Source: RGIG1902 sp034926865 (lineage in GTDB: Bacteria > Bacillota > Clostridia > Oscillospirales > Butyricicoccaceae). Taken from it: a stretch of DNA of 64,000 nucleotides. A model generated the notes under the pieces. It worked only from the letters and a program-made list of their open reading frames with translations. It was not told where the DNA came from and did not search any database. Where the stretch lies: assembly GCA_034926865.1 (NCBI GenBank), contig JAYFQP010000004.1:1-64000 (forward strand), read 5' to 3'. Of this stretch, positions 26,674-34,755 are shown piece after piece. Made by a program: the position numbers and the translations under genes. Each line of letters begins with the position of its first letter. The stretch's first letter is position 1.

Positions 26674-27157
26674 AAACAGGTCTTTGCTTCCCTTTTTTTC
26701 CACCCTTATATGCATACTTTCGGTAACCATGATGGGCGCGGCTATAATCGACGCAGTCTCCTCCGGGGCTTCCGCCTATGAATCCTCCTCAGATGCGGTA
26801 TGCGCCCAGTATACCGCGCGCACATTAGTAAGCTATGTTTCCGCCAAGATTCAGGGGACGAATGCAGCAGGCAATATATATATTTCAGATTTTGACGGGG
26901 TTTCAGCCCTTTTCCTTGAAGAAGAGATCGAGGGTGAATATTATATCACGGCGATATATTGCCAGGACGGATTCCTTAAGGAACTCTTTGCGCAGAAAGA
27001 CAGCGGGCTTTCACCCTCAGACGGAATGGAAATAATAAGCTGCCAAAGCTTTGTGCCTTTACAAATCTCGCCGGAGCTTATTCATCTGTCATTTGAAAGC
27101 GGAGGAGAAAAAAGCTCAGGTTATGTCTCTGTGCTTACCGTGGAGGACCCGCAATGA
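26666..27157 (+). CDS. Small membrane protein, locus member B (DUF4860-like)
   Basis: This is a 163-residue protein with a basic N-terminus (MNKNR), one TM helix (LLPFFSTLICILSVTMMGAA) and an extracytoplasmic domain with an acidic strand-rich part (LEEEIEGEYYITAIY). It resembles, from memory, the uncharacterised DUF4860 proteins found next to GspE/GspF genes in Clostridia; a profile search would decide. It has no FTLIE-type site. It overlaps both neighbours (8 and 4 nt), which argues for fixed stoichiometry in one complex. Confidence 0.72.
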   Translation: MNKNRSLLPFFSTLICILSVTMMGAAIIDAVSSGASAYESSSDAVCAQYTARTLVSYVSAKIQGTNAAGNIYISDFDGVSALFLEEEIEGEYYITAIYCQDGFLKELFAQKDSGLSPSDGMEIISCQSFVPLQISPELIHLSFESGGEKSSGYVSVLTVEDPQ

Positions 27158-27489
27158 AAAGACGAGGACTAAATGTATTTTTAACCGAAACCGTTATAAT
27201 GTCTTGTGTCTTTGCCATTGCTGTAGCACTGTGCCTAGGAGTCTTTCTCAAAGCCTCTGCAATGCGCACTGAGGCCTCGGATATCAGCAAATGCTCTGGC
27301 CTTGTATACTCTGCCGGCCAGTGCTATCTTGCAACCGGAAGCATCAGCGAAACTGAGAAGCTTATGCAGAGCGAGGATACGGGCAAATACAGCCTGATAT
27401 TTACTGATAAAGACGATTTCATCGTCATATCCGCCCTTAAGGGCGACAAAGAGATCTTCTCCTCCCCTGTAAAGGCGGTGAGCCCATGA
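27154..27489 (+). CDS. Small membrane protein, locus member C (pilin-like)
   Basis: This is a 111-residue protein: basic start (MKRRGLN), then a TM helix containing a Thr-Glu pair near its start (VFLTETVIMSCVFAIAVAL). This is the closest thing in the locus to a pilin N-terminus, in which a conserved Glu stands at position 5 of the mature helix. A short soluble domain with GQCYLATGS follows. It overlaps the genes on both sides by 4 nt (ATGA). Whether it is processed or assembled into a fibre is unknown. Confidence 0.72.
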   Translation: MKRRGLNVFLTETVIMSCVFAIAVALCLGVFLKASAMRTEASDISKCSGLVYSAGQCYLATGSISETEKLMQSEDTGKYSLIFTDKDDFIVISALKGDKEIFSSPVKAVSP

Positions 27490-27902
27490 AGAACCGAGCG
27501 CCGCTTCCTCCCGGCATTATATCACTTGCCGTCATTTTTGCATCTTTATGCCTTATAGTGCTTTCACTTTTGACATTCAGCTCGGCCAGAAATGAGCTAT
27601 CCCTTGCCGGCACCTATGAAAAAAACATAAGTGCCCTGATGTCGGCTGACTTTAACTGCCGCAAACGCATCTGCAAAGCCATCGAAATGTTTGAAGAAGG
27701 CAAAAACAGTAATGAAATTGCTATTGAAACAAATTGCCTTTCGGCGGATAATATTCTTGTATTCACCGAGCCAATAGACGAGAACAGGGCCGTCAGGGCA
27801 GAGCTTGAGCTTCAGCCAAAACCTGTGCTGCGCTCTTTTAAAACCCTCTATACGGGCGACTGGTCTCCCGATGAATCAATAGAGGTTTGGACCGGAGATT
27901 AA
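27486..27902 (+). CDS. Small membrane protein, locus member D
   Basis: This is a 138-residue protein with one N-terminal TM helix (ISLAVIFASLCLIVLSLLTF) and a soluble part that is partly helical (NCRKRICKAIEMFEEG) and partly strand-like. I do not recognise the family. Like the three preceding genes it is short, has a single N-terminal anchor and lies in an ATGA overlap. It could therefore be a minor pilin or an assembly protein of the same complex. The ATPase gene begins 20 nt after its stop. Confidence 0.7.
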   Translation: MKNRAPLPPGIISLAVIFASLCLIVLSLLTFSSARNELSLAGTYEKNISALMSADFNCRKRICKAIEMFEEGKNSNEIAIETNCLSADNILVFTEPIDENRAVRAELELQPKPVLRSFKTLYTGDWSPDESIEVWTGD

Positions 27903-27922
27903 ACCTGCGAAGGGAGAACTAT

Positions 27923-28984
27923 ATGCTGACCCTGATGGAACTTCTACAGTTGGCAAAGAAAAACCGCGCCTCCGATATCTTTATAGTTTCGGGCCAACCC
28001 TTATCCTATAAAGCTGACGGCGTTATAATTGCTGTTGATGACGAAAAAGTGATGCCTCCTTCGGCAGCAACTCTTATTGAGGATGCTTATCGCTTGGCAA
28101 ACCGTGACTTTGCGCGCTTTGATGAAGTGGGCGATGATGATTTTGCTCTGTCTATTCCCAATCTTTCAAGGCTGAGGATCAGCGCTTATAAACAAAGAGG
28201 CTCAGCCGCAGCGGTTATCCGCCTTATTGCTTTCGGCATTCCCGATTACCGCCAATACGGCATACCTGAAACGGTTATGAATGTATCTCACAATACCAAG
28301 GGGCTTGTACTTGTTACAGGCCCTGCCGGCAGCGGAAAATCAACTACCCTTGCCTGTCTTATCGATAGGATAAACCACACAAGAAGCGGCCACATTATAA
28401 CGATAGAAGAACCAATCGAATTTCTTTACAGAAACGATAAAAGCATCATATCCCAAAGAGAAGTCCCTTTGGATACCTCGGATTATGTCACTGCCCTGCG
28501 AGCATGCCTAAGGCAGGCTCCGGATGTCATCCTGCTTGGCGAGATGCGTGATTATGACACGATAAAAACGGCTATGACCGCCGCAGAAACGGGGCATCTT
28601 ATACTGTCTACGCTCCATACTGTCGGCGCTGTCAATACCATAGACAGGATAATTGATATCTTCCCCTATAATCAGCAATACCAGATACGGTCTCAGCTTG
28701 CTATGCAGCTCAAAACAGTAGTTTCTCAGCAGCTTTTACCTGCTACCGATGGTAAAATTATCCCCGCCTTTGAAATAATGCACATTACTCCTGCAATACG
28801 CACGCTTATAAGAGATCAGAAGATTCACCAGATAGAAGCGGCCATGTCTATGGCCTCGAAGGACGGAATGATAACAATGGATTCCTCGATACTTGAGCTT
28901 TACCGCAAAGGAATTATCACTTCCGAAGTAGCCCTAAGATATTCCCTATATCCTGACCAAATAGTTAGAAAGTTAGGATTATAA
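27923..28984 (+). CDS. pilT: PilT-type secretion/retraction ATPase
   Basis: This 353-residue hexameric ATPase is of the GspE superfamily, PilT branch. It shows the N-terminal PAS-like domain (NRASDIFIVSGQPL), Walker A GPAGSGKSTT (about 133-142), Asp box ITIEEPIEFLY, Walker B region APDVILLGEMRD and His box GHLILSTLHT. The C-terminal PilT signature is IRTLIRDQKIHQI. No four-Cys zinc module, typical of the extension ATPases PilB/GspE, is present. ATG 27923 has GGGAG 6 nt upstream. It is the only ATPase of the locus and shares one base with the sortase gene (TAATG). Confidence 0.92.
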   Translation: MLTLMELLQLAKKNRASDIFIVSGQPLSYKADGVIIAVDDEKVMPPSAATLIEDAYRLANRDFARFDEVGDDDFALSIPNLSRLRISAYKQRGSAAAVIRLIAFGIPDYRQYGIPETVMNVSHNTKGLVLVTGPAGSGKSTTLACLIDRINHTRSGHIITIEEPIEFLYRNDKSIISQREVPLDTSDYVTALRACLRQAPDVILLGEMRDYDTIKTAMTAAETGHLILSTLHTVGAVNTIDRIIDIFPYNQQYQIRSQLAMQLKTVVSQQLLPATDGKIIPAFEIMHITPAIRTLIRDQKIHQIEAAMSMASKDGMITMDSSILELYRKGIITSEVALRYSLYPDQIVRKLGL

Positions 28985-29811
28985 TGAGCGGTAGAAAAAA
29001 GCTTTTAATATTTGTTCTGCTGGGTGTTTTTATTGTGTCTTCATATGTGCTTACAAGCCGCTATATGGGCTATAAAAAGGGTGAAAAGCTTTATGAAGAA
29101 GCTATTGACAAATATGTAATAACGCCCCCAGAAAACAAGACTGATGACAGTCAAGACGATCTCCCTGAAGCCAGCCAGAACCAACCCGAATCACCTGTGC
29201 AAAAAGAGCCCGCGGCTTCGGCCCTTACAATGGATTTTGATGCCCTCTCAAAGCTGAACACGGATATTATCGGGTGGATAAAAATACCGGACACAAATAT
29301 AAATTATCCCCTGCTTCAAGGGGATACCAATGACACATATCTGAGGCATGCGTATAACGGAACATATAGCCGTATGGGCAGCATATTTATGGATTACCGC
29401 TGCTCCCCTGATTTTTCAGGCAGCAATACGATAATCTATGGGCACAATATGAGAAACAGCACCATGTTCAGCCGCCTTTTGAAGTATGAAAACCAGAGTT
29501 TTTTTGAAAGCCATCCTTATTTCTATATCTATACTGCCGAGGGATATATGAAATATGCGATATTCTCATGCTATATGCTGACGCTGCCCTCAGACACCTA
29601 TACTATAGCTTTTAATTCCGATAAGGTTTTCGGAGATTATATAACAACTGTTTTAGCACGCTCTTCTGTAAGCACGGGCACTATCCCTTCTGAAAGCGAC
29701 AAGCTTGTGACTCTTTCGACTTGCTCCTCCACCAATGCAGAACAAGATAGATTCGTGGTTCATGGTTATCTTGTTGAAGATTCACGCGCTTCATCTACGC
29801 CTGCTCCCTAA
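28984..29811 (+). CDS. srtB: Class B sortase
   Basis: This is a 275-residue membrane-anchored transpeptidase with an N-terminal TM helix (8-25), a Pro/Glu/Gln-rich linker (45-80) and a sortase B domain. The catalytic residues are His154 (YGHNM), Cys247 (STCSS) and Arg256 (DRFVVHG). Sortases cut a C-terminal sorting motif and join the protein to cell wall or to another pilin. No LPxTG/NPxTG-type substrate with a hydrophobic tail is encoded next to it. Its start codon overlaps the pilT stop, so it is co-translated with the filament-like genes. Confidence 0.92.
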   Translation: MSGRKKLLIFVLLGVFIVSSYVLTSRYMGYKKGEKLYEEAIDKYVITPPENKTDDSQDDLPEASQNQPESPVQKEPAASALTMDFDALSKLNTDIIGWIKIPDTNINYPLLQGDTNDTYLRHAYNGTYSRMGSIFMDYRCSPDFSGSNTIIYGHNMRNSTMFSRLLKYENQSFFESHPYFYIYTAEGYMKYAIFSCYMLTLPSDTYTIAFNSDKVFGDYITTVLARSSVSTGTIPSESDKLVTLSTCSSTNAEQDRFVVHGYLVEDSRASSTPAP

Positions 29812-29924
29812 CTGCTGATATTGCCTTTGTAAGTTGATAATCAAAGGTATATATCTGATGAGAATAGCTTTCAGCTGTTTCCACGGCCAGTATCTATATA
29901 CCCGCGCAAAAAAATAAATCAAAG

Positions 29925-29975
29925 ATTAATATCTGCTTTTGTCAACTAAAATAGTTGACAAAAGCAGATATTAAT
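29925..29975. promoter_or_regulatory. 51-bp palindrome over the marR-GNAT promoter (operator)
   Basis: Two 24-bp arms (29925-29948 and 29952-29975) are exact reverse complements with a 3-nt AAA centre. The right arm contains the -35 element of the downstream gene. This is a strong candidate autorepressor site for the MarR domain encoded next. Confidence 0.8.
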
Positions 29976-29983
29976 GCTATTTT
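29955..29983 (+). promoter_or_regulatory. Promoter of the marR-GNAT gene
   Basis: TTGACA (29955-29960), 17 nt, TATTTT (29978-29983), about 20 nt before the SD GGAGGG. The -35 lies inside the palindrome. Confidence 0.75.
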
Positions 29984-30005
29984 GTTTTTGGATGGAGGGA
30001 TTATT

Positions 30006-30932
30006 ATGATCGATAATTCAAAAAACAAAATAGCCACTATAAGACAATTTAACCGCTATTATACGAATGTGCTGGGACTGTTGGACAAACATATCTTAGA
30101 AAGCGAGCTTTCTCTATCCGAGGCCAGGGTACTCCATGAGATCGCTGCAACCGATGGATGCACATCAAAAATGCTGATAGATATGCTTTGCATTGACTCA
30201 GGCTATCTCAGCAGGGTGCTAGACCGGCTGGAAAAGTGCGGTTTTATCAATAAAGCAAAATCCCCATCTGACAAAAGAGCTCATCTTTTGAGCCTGACCT
30301 CAAAAGGCTTTAACAAAATGGCTGCGCTCAATGGTCATTCTGATAAACAAATCCAAGAAATGATATCGGGCCTTTCTGAAGAAGAAACATCAGTGCTTGC
30401 CAACTCTATGCTCAACATCCGCAATACTTTGACACACCAGCGCCCACGGCCTGAAGACGTAACCATAAGGCATGACTTAAGGCCAGGGGATGCAGGATGC
30501 ATTATCGCCATGCATGCCAGAATATACAGAGCAGAATATGACTATTGCACCTCCTTTGAGGGCTATGTAGCACAGTCTTTCTGCGAATTTCTGCTGAACT
30601 ATAACCCTGAACGTGACCGTTTATGGGTGGCGGAGCACCTGGGAGCGCCTGTGGGGTGCATTGGAGTAGTCAACCACGGCAGCAGGGCTCAGCTTCGCTG
30701 GTTTTTGCTGAGTTCTGAATATCGCGGCATCGGCCTTGGCAAAAAGCTGATGAATATGGCTCTTGATTTCTGCAGACAATGCGGATATGATTCAGTATTT
30801 CTTGATACGACAAGCGATCTTCCCTTAGCAATTTCGATGTACACTAAGGCAGGCTTTGTCAAAATATCCGAAAAAGATAATAATGTATGGCGCGAGGGTG
30901 TTACCGAGCTGGAGTTTGAACTGAAGCTATAA
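30006..30932 (+). CDS. MarR-type regulator fused to a GNAT acetyltransferase
   Basis: This is a 308-residue two-domain protein. Residues about 1-145 form a MarR winged helix (LSLSEARVLHEIA, GYLSRVLDRLEKCGFI, the wing SPSDKRAHLLSLT). Residues about 150-308 form a GNAT domain with the acetyl-CoA loop EYRGIGLGKKLM and the closing MYTKAGFVKI. The start ATG 30006 has GGAGGG just upstream. Such fusions are known in many bacteria but mostly uncharacterised. The palindrome across its own promoter suggests autorepression, perhaps tuned by the acetyltransferase substrate. Confidence 0.92.
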   Translation: MIDNSKNKIATIRQFNRYYTNVLGLLDKHILESELSLSEARVLHEIAATDGCTSKMLIDMLCIDSGYLSRVLDRLEKCGFINKAKSPSDKRAHLLSLTSKGFNKMAALNGHSDKQIQEMISGLSEEETSVLANSMLNIRNTLTHQRPRPEDVTIRHDLRPGDAGCIIAMHARIYRAEYDYCTSFEGYVAQSFCEFLLNYNPERDRLWVAEHLGAPVGCIGVVNHGSRAQLRWFLLSSEYRGIGLGKKLMNMALDFCRQCGYDSVFLDTTSDLPLAISMYTKAGFVKISEKDNNVWREGVTELEFELKL

Positions 30933-31001
30933 AAGTATACCCCCTGGCTGCAACTTGTTCGGTCTCTAATTCTTGCAATAATTAAAAAGAAGGTGTCTGC
31001 T

Positions 31002-31673
31002 TTGAAAAAAATACTCATTGTCGAAGACGATATGACCATTGCGGGCGCTTTGGCGGAACATTTTACTGCATGGGGAATGGAAACACGATATATCCGTGAT
31101 TTCACAAAAGTAATAGAAGAATTTGCCTCCTTTTCTCCTCATATCACCCTCATGGACATTTCGCTTCCCTATAGAGGCGGCTTTTACTTCTGCGGAGAAA
31201 TACGCAAATTTTCAAAATCCCCCATCATTTTTATTTCTTCTGCTTCAGATAATATGAACATCCTCACGGCAATAAATATGGGTGGAGATGATTTTGTCGC
31301 CAAGCCTTTTGACCTTGCCATACTTACTGCAAAGATTCAGGCCCTTTTACGAAGGACATACGATTTTACTTCTTCCTCAGATTTTCTCGAACATAACGGT
31401 GTCATCCTCAATATTGATGATGCAACAGCCCATGTGAATGGGCAAAAGCTTGAGCTGACAAAAAACGAATATCGCATACTTTATGTTCTTATATCGTCAA
31501 AAGGTAAGGTTGTCAGCCGTGAAGCCCTTATGGAACGGCTATGGGCAAGCGACAGCTTTGTGGATGAAAACACCTTGTCTGTTAACGTTACCCGCCTGCG
31601 GCGCAAGCTTGAAAGCGCGGGGGAGCCGGATTTTATCGTGACAAAGAAAGGTATGGGTTATATCGTCGAATGA
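31002..31673 (+). CDS. OmpR-family response regulator (BceR-like)
   Basis: This 223-residue regulator starts (M)KKILIVEDD. The phospho-acceptor is Asp52 (TLMDISLPY) and the Lys is in FVAKPFD. The winged helix has ELTKNEYRILYVL and DENTLSVNVTRLRRKLE. I chose TTG at 31002 (SD GAAGG, 30989-30993) over GTG at 30993, which would overlap the SD. It is coupled by ATGA to a kinase of the intramembrane-sensing type, which makes it BceR-like. The likely target operator lies about 12 kb away upstream of the ABC genes (43282-43297). Confidence 0.9.
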   Translation: MKKILIVEDDMTIAGALAEHFTAWGMETRYIRDFTKVIEEFASFSPHITLMDISLPYRGGFYFCGEIRKFSKSPIIFISSASDNMNILTAINMGGDDFVAKPFDLAILTAKIQALLRRTYDFTSSSDFLEHNGVILNIDDATAHVNGQKLELTKNEYRILYVLISSKGKVVSREALMERLWASDSFVDENTLSVNVTRLRRKLESAGEPDFIVTKKGMGYIVE

Positions 31674-32665
31674 AGCTTTTTTTGAAATATCTCCTATACC
31701 GTCTGCATGGGCTTATCGTCTTTGCCGTTTTTTTTGGTATGGCTATAATCGTGCTTCCGATGTATTCAGCTCCTCTTGAAGGCATACTTTACTGCTCAAT
31801 TTTGTGTCTATGTATATTGTCCGTAGCGGCGGCTTTTGATTTTCATACCTTTAAAACCAAGCTAAAGACACTTGAGCTTTTTACACAGGATACAACAGTT
31901 GGCCCTGAGCTTCTGCCAAATTGCAGTAATCCGCTGGAAAAGGCCTTCGAGAACGCCGTAATAGCGCTTTCCCGAGACAAGGCCCATGCACTGGAACTTT
32001 CAGCCCGCGATATGGCAGATATGAGCGACTATTTCACAACATGGACACACCAGATAAAAACTCCGATAGCTGCCATGTCGCTGCTGTTGCAGCGTGATGA
32101 TACCCCTCAAAGCCGCAGCCTGAAAGAGCAGCTTTTCAAAACAGAACAGTATGTAGAGATGGCCATGGCGTATACTCGGCTCGGCAGTCAAACAAATGAT
32201 TTTGTATTCCGCAAATATGCCCTTGATGACATCGTAAGGCAGGCTATAAAAAAATATACTACTCTTTTTATAGCAAGCGGCGTAAGGATAGATTTCCGTC
32301 CCACAGGGCTTAAAATACTCACAGATGAAAAATGGCTTTGTTTTGTCATAGAGCAGATCATTTCAAACTCTATAAAATATGCTACCGGCGGCTGCATCTC
32401 GATATATAACGATTCGGAGCATACTCTTGTGATCGAAGATAACGGAATAGGCATACGGCCGGAGGATCTTCCGCTTATCTGGGAAAAGGGGTATACAGGT
32501 TATAACGGACATTCCGACAAAAGGGCCAGCGGCATAGGCTTATATCTATGCCGCCAGATAATGACCATGCTTGGCCATACCATATCAGCTGAATCCTCTT
32601 GCGGAAGAGGTACCAAAATCAACCTTGGCCTTCAGAATACAGCATCAACTCCCGAATATTATTAA
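31670..32665 (+). CDS. Intramembrane-sensing histidine kinase (BceS-like)
   Basis: This is a 331-residue kinase with two TM helices (about 13-31 and 38-56) joined by only a few residues, so it has no extracellular sensor domain. His127 lies in WTHQIKTPIAA. The HATPase part has NSIKYA, EDNGIGI and ASGIGLYLC. This build is that of BceS-type kinases, which sense peptide antibiotics only through a partner ABC transporter. The matching transporter is not adjacent but is encoded at 40.4-43.2 kb on the other strand. Confidence 0.9.
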   Translation: MKLFLKYLLYRLHGLIVFAVFFGMAIIVLPMYSAPLEGILYCSILCLCILSVAAAFDFHTFKTKLKTLELFTQDTTVGPELLPNCSNPLEKAFENAVIALSRDKAHALELSARDMADMSDYFTTWTHQIKTPIAAMSLLLQRDDTPQSRSLKEQLFKTEQYVEMAMAYTRLGSQTNDFVFRKYALDDIVRQAIKKYTTLFIASGVRIDFRPTGLKILTDEKWLCFVIEQIISNSIKYATGGCISIYNDSEHTLVIEDNGIGIRPEDLPLIWEKGYTGYNGHSDKRASGIGLYLCRQIMTMLGHTISAESSCGRGTKINLGLQNTASTPEYY

Positions 32666-32712
32666 AGCCTGAGGAGCGCCTTCCGGCTTTATTTTTGTAT
32701 TTGCTTTCAAAC

Positions 32713-32751
32713 GCACATAGGCCGCAGCCAGTATGGCTGCGGCCTATGTGC
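32713..32751. terminator. Perfect 18-bp hairpin between convergent kinase and oppF genes
   Basis: Arms 32713-32730 and 32734-32751 are exact complements with a 3-nt loop. It is GC-rich and lies between two converging genes, so a bidirectional stop or mRNA-protecting role is likely, although no T-run follows. Confidence 0.65.
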
Positions 32752-32780
32752 AGTGTATATTCAAGAAAAAGTATAGAGCT

Positions 32781-33755
32781 TTAATAAATCCCGCTTCCTT
32801 TTATCTGCCCCGCAAAATGGCAGGCTACAAGGTGCCCCTCAGCCATCTCCCGAAGCTCAGGCGTCTCCCGCCTGCAAAGCTCTGTGCTGTAATGGCAGCG
32901 CCCCGCAAATCTGCACCCTGGTTTCGGCTCTATCGGCGAAGGGACGTCGCCCTCAAGAATTATGCGGTCCCTTTTTACGTCAAGCTTAGGAATCGGCACA
33001 GCCGAAAGCAGCGCCTGAGTATACGGATGCATGGGAGCTGAAAAAATGCTCCTGTAATCGCTCAACTCCACAAGCTTGCCCAGATACATTACGGCTATCC
33101 TGCTGCTGATATGCTTAACAACACTCAGATCATGAGAGATAAAAAGGTAAGTAAGCCCAAGATTTTTCTGAAGCTCCTCCATGAGGTTGATTATTTGAGC
33201 CTGAATCGAAACATCCAAGGCCGATACGGGCTCATCCAGCACCATAAAGGATGGGTTCAAAGATAGTGCTCTCGCTACGCCAACGCGCTGGCGCCGGCCA
33301 CCATCAAGCTCGTGCGGATATGCGTTGGCAAGCCTTCTGGCAAGGCCCACAGTATCCATAAGCTCAAAAATCCGCTTCTCATATTCCTGTTTGCTTTTAT
33401 ATGCTTTTTGCACACGGATAGGCTCGCCGATGCTTTCAAAAATATTCTTTCTGCCGTCAAGCGACGCATAGGGATCCTGAAAAACAATCTGCATCTCACG
33501 CCTAATTTTCTTCATCTCTGCCTTATGAAGCTTGGTTATATCAACTCCGTTAAACAAAACTTCTCCGCCCGTAGCCTCCAAAAGCCGAAGTATAACTCTG
33601 CCTATTGTAGACTTGCCGCATCCGCTTTCTCCTACAAGACCCAGGGTTTCCCCCTTGTTAATAGCAAAAGACACATCGTCAACGGCATGGAGCATACCTT
33701 TTTTTGTCTTAAAATACTTCTTTAGATTTTTGATCTCAAGCAGTGTCTCAGCCAT
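32781..33755 (-). CDS. oppF: Oligopeptide/dipeptide ABC transporter ATPase (OppF/DppF)
   Basis: This 324-residue ATPase has Walker A GESGCGKST, Q-loop IVFQDPYASLD and Walker B MVLDEPVSALD. The C-terminal oligopeptide/dipeptide extension ends CRFAGRCHYS and RRETPEL. The signature reads LDGGRRQR rather than LSGGQ, a variant I associate with this OppF subgroup. ATG 33755 has GGAGGTGA upstream and overlaps the oppD stop by 8 nt; a longer frame to 33818 runs inside oppD. It pairs with OppD as the heterodimeric motor of the importer. Confidence 0.93.
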   Translation of the reverse strand: MAETLLEIKNLKKYFKTKKGMLHAVDDVSFAINKGETLGLVGESGCGKSTIGRVILRLLEATGGEVLFNGVDITKLHKAEMKKIRREMQIVFQDPYASLDGRKNIFESIGEPIRVQKAYKSKQEYEKRIFELMDTVGLARRLANAYPHELDGGRRQRVGVARALSLNPSFMVLDEPVSALDVSIQAQIINLMEELQKNLGLTYLFISHDLSVVKHISSRIAVMYLGKLVELSDYRSIFSAPMHPYTQALLSAVPIPKLDVKRDRIILEGDVPSPIEPKPGCRFAGRCHYSTELCRRETPELREMAEGHLVACHFAGQIKGSGIY

Positions 33756-34740
33756 TCTGCTCACCTCCAGAGGCCTTTGCTTTAATACAGCGAACAAAAT
33801 GTCCTGGCTCCACCTCAACTACAGGCGGCTCTTTTATGCTGCATTCTTCACAAGCCACGCTGCATCTTGGATGAAATCTGCATCCCTTAGGAAGATCGGA
33901 TGGGTCGGGCATGAGCCCCTTTATGGGGATAAGCGTATCCTTTTCGTCAGACAGATCGGGAATACAGTTAAAAAGCCCTATTGTATAAGGATGTGCAGCA
34001 TAATTGAAAATCTGGCGCGTGGTTCCCTGCTCCACGATCTCTCCCGCGTACATAATGGCCACATGGTCACATATTTCAGCAACAATGCCCAAATCATGAG
34101 TTATCATTATCATGGACATGTTGTATTTTTTTTTGAGATCTTTCATAAGCTCAAGCACCTGGGCCTGTATCGTTACATCAAGGGCAGTAGTAGGCTCGTC
34201 GGCTATCAGAAGCGAGGGATTGCACGCAAGCGCCATCGCAATAACAACGCGCTGCTTCATCCCGCCTGAAAACTGATGGGGGAAATCGCTGCCGCGCTCA
34301 CGGCGGATGCCTACCATCTCCAGCATATCAAGGGCCTTTTGCAGACACTCGGGCCTGCTTAGCGTGCTGTGAAGTGCAATCGCCTCAGCTATCTGCTTTT
34401 CAACAGTCAGCACCGGGTTGAGGGACGTCATGGGGTCTTGAAATATCATCGATATTTTTTCTCCGCGTATTTTCCTCATTTGGCTTGAGTGCAGTTTAAG
34501 CAGGTCCTGCCCCTCGAATAAAATCTCCCCTCCGCATATTTTAGATGGAGGATCCGGAAGTATTCTCATAATTGTCTTTACTGTGGTCGTCTTCCCGGCG
34601 CCGGTCTCACCCACAAGGCCAAGCGTCTCGCCGGGCAATACCGAAAGGTTAAGGTTTGTAACGGCATGTACTGCCCCATCTGCCGTAACATACTGCACAG
34701 TCAGGCCTTTTATTTCCAAAAGCTTATCGTTCTGACTCAT
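33748..34740 (-). CDS. oppD: Oligopeptide/dipeptide ABC transporter ATPase (OppD/DppD)
   Basis: This 330-residue ATPase has Walker A GETGAGKTTT, Q-loop MIFQDPMTSLNP, signature FSGGMKQR and Walker B LLIADEPTTALD. A C-terminal Cys-containing peptide-transporter extension (GCRFHPRCSVACEEC) follows. The second residue pattern in Walker A (TGAGKT) is typical of OppD. SD AAGGAGG precedes the ATG. It follows oppC by 15 nt. Confidence 0.95.
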   Translation of the reverse strand: MSQNDKLLEIKGLTVQYVTADGAVHAVTNLNLSVLPGETLGLVGETGAGKTTTVKTIMRILPDPPSKICGGEILFEGQDLLKLHSSQMRKIRGEKISMIFQDPMTSLNPVLTVEKQIAEAIALHSTLSRPECLQKALDMLEMVGIRRERGSDFPHQFSGGMKQRVVIAMALACNPSLLIADEPTTALDVTIQAQVLELMKDLKKKYNMSMIMITHDLGIVAEICDHVAIMYAGEIVEQGTTRQIFNYAAHPYTIGLFNCIPDLSDEKDTLIPIKGLMPDPSDLPKGCRFHPRCSVACEECSIKEPPVVEVEPGHFVRCIKAKASGGEQNG

Positions 34741-34755
34741 AATATTCTTACCTCC

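Noticed and set aside
32781..33755. OppF with a broken ABC signature (LDGGR instead of LSGGQ)
   Set aside because: All other motifs are intact, and this variant is one I associate with OppF/DppF proteins, so it is not evidence of inactivation.
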